NCBI GenBank assembly: GCA_964019055.1
Contig: OZ025206.1
Coordinates: 17,581,291 to 17,645,290, forward strand
Direction: 5' to 3'
Length of the DNA: 64,000 nt
Origin: Anthopleura xanthogrammica
Lineage: Eukaryota > Cnidaria > Anthozoa > Actiniaria > Actiniidae
Shown piece by piece: positions 51,801 through 63,800 of this stretch (within the stretch, counting starts at the first letter, position 1; the number at the start of each line of letters is the position of its first letter). The notes beneath the pieces were generated by a model that searched no databases, was not told the origin of the DNA, and saw only the letters and a program-made list of their open reading frames with translations. A program made the translations under genes and the position numbers.

Positions 51801-54800
51801 TCGATTCGTGATTACAGAGGAGGTAGACAGTGGAGTGTTTCAGCTGACCATCGACGAAGTTAAACCTGAAGATGCTGGCGTCTATCAGTGTATTGTCTTT
51901 AACGAAGTCGGGGAAGTAACAACTAAGGCTGAACTTAACGTGATGAAAGTGGAGGTTGTAAAACAAGTGACACCTGTGGAAGAAGGTACATGTTTATTAG
52001 TGATATATATTTTGCCATTTGTTTTTTGTTTTACCAGAGTAGTCGCCTCTTTCTTTAGTACATTTGAGTTTATACTTACTAAACCAAAACAAGTAAAAAT
52101 AGACTAAATTATGTAACAAATTAACCATGCGGATTTTTAACGAATTATCGGAATGAAAAACATATTTGGCTTCTATTTTTTGGCTCGACTACTCTATTTC
52201 TTTATTACATTGTTGTACTTGTCTTTGTGGTATTGACTCGTTATTATTCATCCGTACCTTCATTTGTCTTGTACGTGTGGTGATGGTGACGTAATTGATA
52301 TATAACGTTGTTGATACATTTATCATGGTTACTGGAGGGATGTTAGTGAACTTATCATGTTTGTCGGTGGTCATGTCATTGTTGTGCATATAAATACTAA
52401 GTTTGTACAAAACCTCGATCATTTGGGACGCCATCACAAAGCATCTTCGTACAAAGGGGTCATCATCAGAGGTAAGGATTCTTATGTCATCAATTTTACT
52501 TTTGTTCGTATCATTATTCAATGACAATCAATCATCCATTCCTTGCAATACAGGTAAAGTTTTTTTCCAGGAATATATACGTATATTTATTTCCAGGAAT
52601 ACAGAAGTATGTGTACTATTTATTATTCATTATTTATTATTTATTATTTATTATTTGTTATCTATAATTTGTTACTTATTATTTATTATTTATTAAAATT
52701 GTTTTAATACACAACACGACAGTTTTAAATTTAACGAACATGTTTCAGAAGCCCTGCTGCCTGTTGTGTATAGTTTTGTGAAAAAAATTTGTTTTCAAAG
52801 CTGGATGATAAAACTGTAAGAATAATTATTTATTATCAATTATTTTTGTAATTCTCTAGCTGTGCTAAAAGCTGAGTAATATTGATATTCTAATATTTAG
52901 ACCAAAAATTTTAAGGGGATTTAGTTTGAGCTTAGCCGGTAGTTGCAATAAAATATTGTAGTCGTTTGAATAGTCATCGATTTGAAAAGATGTAATCATT
53001 TATTGGCCATTCTTAAGTTCCTCACAGTTTTCTTCTTTTGATAAATGACAAGTTGCTCTTCACGTTTCACAATTGATCATGGCACCACATTCAAGTTTTG
53101 TCACGCTATATCTTCAAATTCATGGCATTTCATGGCACTGTTGGAATTAATGTTGACCTATCCAAACATTCTTCATCCGAGTAACTTCGCGCACTTTTCA
53201 TCTTTTATTCGTGCAACAGGGACTGTGGTCGGAATCAACAATCTGTCATTTCATACTTGGTAGAACTACATGGCACGAAATCTTTTTATTCTTGATTCTT
53301 TATGGCTTTTTTTATAACATTTATCGTTTTCGTGCGACTTGCGTATTATCATTTCATCCAGAAGACATCGATGGCACAAGCATTTTCACATATGTCATTT
53401 CGATTCAGAATTTTCGAGACATGCCGTTTGCAGACCACCTCATTCAAGTTTTGTCACGGTATTTCTTCAAAACAAAATCACCTCGTTTTTTTCAGTCACT
53501 TTATCCCAATATTTTCTTTAACTTATTTTTTGATTTGAATATCAAAGAACCAATCGTTGTCCAGGAGGGTCAAGAGGTAGATATGAGCATCAAAGTCCAA
53601 GGCAAATTTGTCCCAGACACCGTCAACTGGTTTCAAAATGGTGCTCCGATATTTGGATCTAATACGCGGAAACTATGGTCCGAAGGCAGGCGTTATTACC
53701 TCACCCTTCTGGAGGCCTCTCATCGTGATGCTGGTCATTATCGATGCGAGTCCACCACTAAACTTGGAACTACTGTCAGCGACTTTGTTATCAAAGTTGA
53801 AGGTATGGATTTTAATTTTTCTTTTTCAGTGGCGTTTTACTCCGTTTTAGATATGTTTCACAGGATTATATTTCATTGGAATATCGGTCTCGATCTAGAA
53901 ACGACTTCTAGAAACATCTCCTGTCTTGTTTTCACTACTGACCTGAAATCTCACCTGCGTTTTCTACTGTTTAGATGAGTTAATTTTCGAATAAAGAGGG
54001 TAATCCCAGTTTTAATTTCGCATCGTAATGATATAGTTGTTTTGTAGCATTAATTAAGAACCACAGTTAAGCTAGCATGATTCCTGATTTTTTATTACGC
54101 CATCAAGAAAAAGAGATATTTTTAGGTTAGTACCCAAGCGAACGCCGCTAAACGGATACTGGGAAAGGGCGAATTAATGATCATTTTGGTGACCATTATT
54201 TAAGTCTTTCCTTCAAATAATTTCCTTTTTACCTGTCAACAGATTTTTCATATCCCCAAAAACTGCTGTTTTAATTTTATCCACAGCTGTAGAACGCAAA
54301 GAACCTCCTTCTTTTATCAAGCAGTTGAAGCCTCATGTTATCACTGAGGGTAACGATATCAAATTAGCATGCAGAGTAGCAGGGTCTCCTGATTTGGTCA
54401 TTGAATGGTTTAAGGATGAAAAAAACATCATATCAAACCGCCGAGGAAAAATACATTTTCATGATGGCCTTTGTACACTGATTATCAAAAAGTGCACTCT
54501 TGATGACCAAGGCATATATAAGTGCACGGTGAGCAACAAGTATGGCTCAGCAAAAAGCAGCGCTAATTTAGACATCCATAGAAAAACCATCAAACCACAT
54601 GTAACCAAATGGCTAAATAACGTAGTAATAACCAAGGGAGAAGAAGCTAGATTTCAAGTGAACATTACAGGTTACGAGAAGCCTAAGATCGAATGGTATC
54701 ATGGTCTAAACAAACTTTGGGAAGGAGGAAGGTATAAAATGTCGGAAGCAGGCGAAGACCAGTATTTCTTAACAATATCAGATGTAACTGAGGAAGATTA

Positions 54801-57800
54801 TGGTACCTTCCAGTGCATTGCAACCAACAGTGCTGGGAAAGCATTTTCTCAGGCAATTCTCCAAGTCATTGAAAAACAAATCTCACCAGCCTTTGAGCAA
54901 AGGGACGTTCAGGATACCCTGGTTTACCGCGAGGGTGATGAGATAAATTTAGTAATGACCATTCGAGGTTATCCTCAGCCCATGGTGACGTGGTATAAAG
55001 ATGGCAAAGCCTTGTATGGATTCGGAGGAGTGAGCATCCAGTCACGTGGTGACTCTTACTTTCTTGTTATCAACAAAGCCTCCGTGGATCATTCTGGTAC
55101 TTATAAGTGCGAAGCAAGAAATAAACATGGTATATCCTTCAGGACTTTTGATATCAAAGTTGAAGGTATGACAGATCATATTGATTTCTATGTTTTTTGA
55201 TTCAACTCGAAATTTTCGACATTACTAAGGCAGTCATTAGCATTTCACTTGCACTCTTACTAGAAGCGGAATTTATGTTCTACTGCGGCCATTTTTGTAC
55301 ATTTACAGCATTTGTTACTTGGATGTAAGAGTTAAAAGGTCTGAAGTTTTCCAATCATCAAAAGGGAGGTTTATCTCCGGTATCGTGTAGGCCCCGCCCT
55401 CCTCACAGGAGGAGATGTTATATATATATTTGTTCATTCATTCACTTTCTCTCTTATTTCCTTCTTTAATTTTGCCTAGCGTTTTAACAAAAAGCGCTCT
55501 TTTTTAACTCTCAGCTGCCGAACTTCGTGGCGAAGCACCTGTTTTCCCAACAACTGAAATAGGTCCCGTCACGGTAACAGAGGGAGAGAGCATTAAGCTT
55601 GTTTGTAAAGTCTCTGTGGAACCTCGTCCTACAGTTGTGTGGCTGAAAAATGGTAAACCCATTGATGACGATGATCGGTTTTTCGATGACTATGACGGTC
55701 AGTTCAGCACGCTTGAAATAGATAGGACCAGACTTGATGATCAAGGCATTTACATATGTGATGTACGAAATGAGTTTGGTTCAGCTCAGAGTAAGACCAA
55801 ATTGATAGTCAAGAAACGATGCATAAGACCCGAATTGATGGGACGGATCATGGACACTGAGGCAATTGAGGGAGGACAAGCAAGGTTCGATGTACGATTC
55901 ACTGGAGATCCACGACCTGTCGTGGAATGGTTTCGGGGTGAGCAACAAATAAAAGATGGTGGACGTTATAAAATAACCCAGGTAGAGAAGGACAATCTGT
56001 ATTCACTGATTATCAGTGACTTAACTCGAAAGGACTCGGGGACGTACACCTGTATTGCTTCTAATGAAGCAGGAAAAACCACTCTGCGATCTTATTTGGG
56101 AGTTAAAGAGAAGAAGGTTGAAATCTTGGAAAAGGAATTCAAGTTCAAACCTGAAGATATTGCCCCAGTCACGTGTTCTACTGGTCAGCAAACAACTCTG
56201 AGCTTTACGATCGAAGGCAACCCCGAAGTCAATTGGTACAAGGATGGAAAACGCATCTTTGAAACAAGCAAGTTGTTCTTTCAGAGACGTAAAGATACAT
56301 ACATCCTGATTATTAAAGTAGTCTCAGCTGAGGACACTGGTATTTACACTTGTGAAGCAATAACCGATGTTGGTACATCGATATGCAAGCCATTCAATAT
56401 TACTGTGAAAGGTAAGGCTGTATATTGATCCACCAATTGTTGTTCAGTGTTGTTATAAAATTATATGCGGTGCTCAGTAGTGACTTCAAAAATAATTTCT
56501 CTTTTCCCTAAATGGGAAACATGACTTTATAAATATGACAAAAATCTAATTCTGTCTTTTGTCTCTCTATATTTAGCTGAAGAACCAAAAGGCGAACCAC
56601 CAACTATTAAAACCAAATCCGAACGCGTCGAAACACCAGACGGCGAAGATATTAAACTTGTTTGCGAAGTGTCCGTAAAACCCCAGCCAACAATCAAGTG
56701 GTTTAAAGACAAAGTTCCCATCAAGTCAAGTAATAGAATTACTATACACTACGATGGCAGATTTTCTACATTGACAATTCGTAAGCCCACTCCCCAGGAC
56801 CAGGGAACATATGTATGCGTAGCTAAGAACGAACTAGGCGAAGCTTCGACAACAACTACTGTGGTTATCAAGGAAAAGATTGTGAAACCAGAGGTAATTG
56901 GAGAGTTTAAACGAGCAGAGGGAGTTCAGGGCGGTGATGCCAGGTTTGATTTGCAATTGGGTGGTCATCCGAAACCTACCGTTGAATGGTTCAGAAATAA
57001 TGTCAAAATCACCGACGGAGGAAAATTCAAAATTATTGAAAAGGACGGCATCTTCACTTTGATAATAAGTGGTCTAATTCCAAGTGATTCAGGTATCTAC
57101 AAGTGTGTGGCTTCTAATGAGGCTGGAAAAAGGACACTTCAGTCCAAACTTGTTGTAAAAGAACCAGAAATTGCAATAAAGTTTGAAGAAATGACGGTGC
57201 CTATTACTGCCAAGGTCATGGAAGAAGTAGAATTTAAGGTTGCTTCTCGTCCAAAAGAAGAATCACCAAAGCCAAAACCGACTGTTACCGAGAAGATAGA
57301 GGTGACCACCTTCGAAACTATGAAAACCAAACCCAAGGTCATGGAAGAAGTAGAATTTAAAGTTGCTTCTCGTCCAAAAGAAGAAACACCAAAGCCAAAA
57401 CCGACTGTTACCGAGAAGATAGAGGTGACAACATTCGAAACTGTGAAGACCAAACCCAAGGTCATGGAAGAAGTAGAATTTAAAGTTGCTTCTCGTCCAA
57501 AAGAAGAAACACCAAAGCCAAAACCGACTGTTACCGAGAAGATAGAGGTGACCACCTTCGAAACTGTGAAGACCAAACCCAAGGTAATGGAAGAAGTAGA
57601 ATTTAAGGTTGCTTCTCGTCCAAAAGAAGAAACACCAAAGCCAAAACCGACTGTTACCGAGAAGATAGAGGTGACCACCTTCGAAACTGTGAAGACCAAA
57701 CCCAAGGTCATGGAAGAAGTAGAATTTAAAGTTGCTTCTCGTCCAAAAGAAGAAACACCAAAGCCAAAACCGACTGTTACCGAGAAGATAGAGGTGACCA

Positions 57801-60800
57801 CCTTCGAAACTGTGAAGACCAAACCCAAGGTAATGGAAGAAGTAGAATTTAAGGTTGCTTCTCGTCCAAAAGAAGAAACACCAAAGCCAAAACCGACTGT
57901 TACCGAGAAGATAGAGGTGACCACCTTCGAAACTGTGAAGACCAAACCCAAGGTCATGGAAGAAGTAGAATTTAAAGTTGCTTCTCGTCCAAAAGAAGAA
58001 ACACCAAAGCCAAAACCGACTGTTACCGAGAAGATAGAGGTGAAGACCAAACCCAAGGTCATGGAAGAAGTAGAATTTAAAGTTGCTTCTCGTCCAAAAG
58101 AAGAACCACCAAAGCCAAAACCGACTGTTACCGAGAAGATAGAGGTGTCCACGTTCGAAACTGTGAAGACCAAACCCAAGGTCATGGAAGAAGTAGAATT
58201 TAAAGTTGCTTCTCGTCCAAAAGAAGAAACACCAAAGCCAAAACCGACTGTTACCGAGAAGATAGAGGTGTCCACGTTCGAAACTGTGAAGACCAAACCC
58301 AAGGTCATGGAAGAAGTAGAATTTAAAGTTGCTTCTCGTCCAAAAGAAGAAACACCAAAGCCAAAACCGACTGTCACCGAGAAGATAGAGGTGACAACAT
58401 TCGAAACTGTGAAGACGAAGCCCAAGAGAAGAATGGAAGAAATAGAATTTAAAGTTGCTCCTCTTCCGAAAGAAGAAGCACCAAAGCCAAAACCAATTGT
58501 TACCGAAAAAACAGAAGTGATTACCATCAAAACTGAACCCAAGTTAAAGGAAGCAGTTGAATTCAAAGTCGCTCCTCTGCCAAAAGAGGAAGCACCGAAG
58601 CCAAAACCCTCTTTAACTGAAGTGACAACGGTCAAGACTGAGCGAAAGGAAGAAGTTGAATTTAAGGTTGCTCCAGCTAAGCCTGCGGAAAAAGTTGTGG
58701 TCCCAAAGCCTGAAGCCGTTCCACCTCAGCCAAAGCCAGTGATCAAGAAACCTAAAATGGCGCCTATATTCGAAGAAGAAGAAAAAGAAAGCGAATCCAT
58801 CGTTGTTGAGAAGGGACAAGATGTTACACTAACTACGACAATTAAGAGCGAGCCTAAGCCGCAAATTACCTGGCTGAAAAACGAAGACCAATTGCGCCAA
58901 ACACGCAACATTCAGCTTAAAGAGGTTGACAGTAAATACACTGTTGTAATTAAGGCAGCTACCCCAGAAGATTCAGGAACATATACATGTAAAGCTACCA
59001 ATGAGCTTGGAACATCATTCAAGACCTTTGAAGTCAATATTGAAGGTAATGCCAATAACATACATTTCATTAACTTATTGCAACAAGTTGAGGGCAAGGG
59101 CGAATATGCTCTAAGTCAATGTCAAACAAACTGTATCTCGGTACTCTTAAAGGAGGATACCTTTTGAGGCTTTTTTCAGCGGACTGTTAAAAACTTTAAC
59201 TTGTTCATGCTATTGAAAACATGTTACTCGGTATTGTACAGATGTATTCCTGTAACATTATGAACCTTATGGATATTCTAATAATATAAGTATCTTCATC
59301 TTGTAGTGCCAAAGCCAAAAGAACCGCCAGTGATTACAGAGAAATTGAAACCAGTGGAAGCTAAAGAAGGAAAAGATTTTTCATTGACTTGCAAAGTAGG
59401 CGATATACCTGTCACTGACATCACGTGGCTGAAAGACGACAAACCATTGAAAACTGATAATCGCATCCAAACAAGTGTCGACAAGCAAGTTAGCAAGCTA
59501 ACGGTTAAACAAACAACACCTAACGATACAGGAGAGTACAAGTGTGTCATTAGTAATGATTTTGGTTCTACATCCACCTCTGCCAACGTCGTTATCGCTA
59601 AATCGAAATTCAAGGCCGAGGTAATAGAAAAGATGGCGGATACAAAAGCTGTGGAAGGTGAAAAAGTACGATTTGATGTAAAAATGAAGGCTGAACCAAT
59701 CCCAGATGTTGTTTGGTATCATGGAAAGGATAAGATAACCGATGGCGGGAGATTCAAAGTCATTAAGTCAGATAAAGATCAGAAGTATTCGCTAATTATT
59801 GAGAAGGTGACGGCGGATGACACTGGTGCGTATAAATGTGTTGCATTAAATGAAGCGGGAAAGACCGTAGAGCAGGCAAATTTGGAAGTAAAAGAAAAAC
59901 CAATAGCACCAGAATTCGAAGGGAAGCAACTGACAGAGCCAATAGTTATCGAAGACGGAGATGAAGCCAACATGAACGTGAAGATCAAGGGAAAACCAAA
60001 GCCAGAAATAAAATGGTACAAAAATAATAAACCCTTGACGTCTACTGCAAACCTGGAACCAAGAACCGTTGGAGATGAATGCAAACTGAAGATCAAAAGT
60101 GCCACACCTGCTGATTCTGGAACATACAAGTGTGAACTTAAGAACGAGGCTGGAACCTCGTTTAGAACGTTCGACCTTAAAGTTGAAGGTAAATCATACT
60201 TAACAATTGAAATAAATCTACGATACTATTAACTTAGTAATAGCTGTTATAGGGAAAGCATGGTATTGCGCAATAACGCTCAAAATATTTAAGGCTCTGT
60301 GTCTCCTTTTTGAACACCAAACTGTAGCTTATGAAACTAACGCTAGATTATTTCATTTATTCCAGTACCAAAGCCAAAGGAACCGCCAGTGATTACAGAG
60401 AAATTGAAACCCGTCGAGGCTAAGGAAGGTGACGCGTTTACATTGACTTGCAAAGTGGCCGAACTACCTGTCACTGACATTAAATGGCTCAAGGATAACA
60501 AGCCTTTGAAGACTGACAAACGAATTAAATCCTCTCTTGAGGGACAGGTTAACAAGCTAACGGTTAAACAAATTACGCCAAACGATGCAGGAGAGTATAA
60601 ATGTGTCATTAGTAATGATTCTGGTTCTACATCCACCTCTGCGAACGTCGTCGTCGCCAAGAAAAGCTTCAAGGCCGAGGTAATAGAAAAGATGACGGAT
60701 ACAAAGGCTGTTGAAGGTGAAAATGCACGATTTGATGTAAAAATAAAGGCTGAACCAATCCCAGATGTTGTTTGGTATCATGGAAAGGATAAGATTACCG

Positions 60801-63800
60801 ATGGCGGGAGATTCAAAGTCATTAAATCTGATAAAGATCAGAAGTATTCGTTAATTATTGAGAAGGTCGTCGATGATGATGCTGGGGTGTATAAATGCGT
60901 TGCATTAAATGACGCGGGAAAGACGGTAGAGCAGGCAAATTTGGATGTAAAAGAAAAGCCAATAGCACCAGAATTCGAGGGGAAGCAACTGACAGAACCA
61001 ACGATTATCGAAGAAGGAGACGAAGCCAACATGAACGTGAAGATCAAAGGAAAACCAAAGCCAGAAATAAAATGGTACAAAAATAACAAACCCTTGACGT
61101 CTACTGCAAACCTGGAACTAAGAACCGTTGGCGATGAGTACAAATTGAAAATCAAGAATGCTAAACCTGCTGACTCGGGGACTTACAAATGTGAAGCTAA
61201 AAACGTGGCTGGGACTTCGTCAAGAACGTTCGACCTTAATGTTGAAGGTAAGAATGCAAGATAAAATAAATGTTAAGAATAAGTTTGCAAAGGTTGAAAC
61301 TTAGCCCCACAGCTTCCAACAAAAACCAATATTGGTTATAAACTTTCTCAAAATGTTGGATGTTTTTGGCCAACAACTTGCATGTATGTTAGGCGTTTGA
61401 ACAAGTCCTAAGGAAGCACTTCCTGCTTAATATTATTAATTTGCAAATCCAAATATTACATAGGATGCCAATGCCTTGGACGCTAACCAAACTTCAATTA
61501 ATTTTTCTTTCTTTCGCTTTATTTGCAGTTCCTAAACCTAAAGGAAAGAAGCCTTCTTTTACAAGCGAATTAACCCGAACAGTGGCAAATGAAGATGAAG
61601 AACTTAAACTTTCAATTAAAGTTTCCGGAAAACCAGAACCCACAATTACATGGTTTAAGAACGACAAAGAAATCAAATTTGATAAACGTGTGAAATCGAG
61701 TTTTGATGGTCAAGTTGGCTCTCTTAGGATCAGGGATTTGTCTACCGATGATACCGGGAAATACAAATGCGAAGTCAAAAATGATTTAGGCTCTGCCACA
61801 AGTACTGCTGAGGTTGTTGTGAAAAAGAGAAGTAAAAAGCCTGAGATAATTGCGAAAATGAACGATTCTGAATTAACTGAGGGCGGTGATGCTCACTTCG
61901 AAGTCAAGTTGACTGGTTATCCAACTCCTGATGTACAGTGGTATCGCGGCAAGAACAAAATCAAAAGTGAAGGAAGGTTTGATATCTCGCAATCAGATGA
62001 CGATCAAACATACACATTGCATATCAAGGATGTGAACACCGACGATGCTGGTGTTTACAAATGCGTTGCTTCTAATGATGCTGGTGATACACCAGTGCAA
62101 GCGAAACTTTCGGTCAAAGAGAAAAAGGTGAAACCAGAGTTTGAAGGAGATGAATATAAGGAACCACTTGTGGTCAAAGAAAATGAGGGATTGAATATTG
62201 ATCTGAAGATCAAGGGTAAACCAAAACCAGAAGTATTATGGTACAAAGATGGAAATCGTTTCTATGAATCGAGAAAATTGAAGCTATCTTCAGATAAAGA
62301 CACTTACAGTCTGGACATTCCGAAGGTTACCACAGAGAATGCCGGGACCTATAAATGTGAGGCAAAGAACGATTCTGGTACAGCTTCAAGAACATTCAAG
62401 GTAGAAGTGGAAGGTAAGAAGCTTCGCCATAAAATCTCTTGATATCAGTTAGTAGTGATTTGTGTTAAATTTCAGTAAGGTTTTTGTTTACCTTAAACTT
62501 CATTATCTTTTTCTCATGAATTTCTTTTGTCTTTTCATTCAGTTCCTAAACCAAAAGGAGAAGCTCCAGCATTCACAAGTAAGATGTTACCTGCCAAAGC
62601 TACCGAGGGAGAGGAAGTGCAGCTTGTTTGTAAGGTGGCCGGAAAACCTCAACCAACTGTAGAATGGTTCAAAAATGACGAGCCATTAAAAACTGACAGA
62701 CGAATGATACCAACCTATGATGGACGTGTCAGCACACTGGTACTGTCTAATGCATCTTTGGATGATACTGGAACTTATAAGTGCGTTGCTAAAAATGATT
62801 TCGGCTCAGTTACTAGCAGTGTTGATGTCAGTGTAGCTAGAAAAAGTATAAAGCCTGAGGCTGAAGAGAAGATGGAGAATGTCGAGGCATTCGAGGAAGG
62901 AGAGGCTCGATTTGACATAAAGTTGTCAGGTTATCCTACTCCTGAAGTTGAATGGTTCCAAGGAACCAAAAAGCTCACTGGCAACGAAAAGCATAAAATC
63001 ACTCAAACCGATGATAAAGTCTATTCGTTGTTGGTAAAGAACCTCAAGCGTGAAGATGCCGGTTCATACAAATGCGTAGCTACTAATGAGGCAGGAAAAA
63101 CCATCATGCGTGCTGAATTGACCCTAAAGGAGAAGCAGTTTGTTCCAGAATTTGTAGACGAGGTTGATAATCAAACACTAAAAGAAGGGGATCAGATTGA
63201 CGTAGGATTTAAGATCAAAGCTAAACCCAAAGCCGAGGTGACTTGGTACAAAGATGGTGTTCCACTCTTTGAAACCAAAAAGCTTATGCTCTCAACTCGT
63301 GGGGATTCTTGCAATCTTTACATTGCAAAGGCAACACCTGATGATTCTGGAACGTATAAATGTGAAGCCAAAAACAAACTTGGTTCATCGTTCAAGACAT
63401 TTAATATCCATGTGGAAGGTAATACAAATTTTGTTTTAATTTTGATTTTTATCGTCAAAATCGGACCCCCTCACCATTTTTTACCGTGTTTTTTCCTCTA
63501 AACTCTTTATCATTTCGAAGATTTAGATAAATTAGAATTCGAAGAAATTTACGAAAATAGATGGGTCATTATGATGCTCTGATCTTAATTTTCTTTTTCA
63601 TATAAAGCTGACAAACCAGTAGGCGAAGCCCCTACCTTTATAAGTGAGTTGAGTCCCGGGATAGCAGTAGAGGACGAAAGGTACAAACTCACCTGTAAGG
63701 TGTCAGGAGTGCCTGAACCAACAGTCACATGGCTGAAGAACGACGTAGAGGTTCCATTGGATGATCGTGTGAAATTTAGCTTTGATGGTCAAGTAACGTC

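Noticed and set aside
53496..53547. An earlier exon 52 start after TTTTTTTCAG at 53495
   Set aside because: It would begin in phase 0, while the upstream exon ends in phase 1. The added residues are also not Ig-like.
57139..58635. 498-codon minus-strand open frame rich in S, F, G, V
   Set aside because: It is the antisense of the 123-bp coding repeat in exon 55, with no independent homology.
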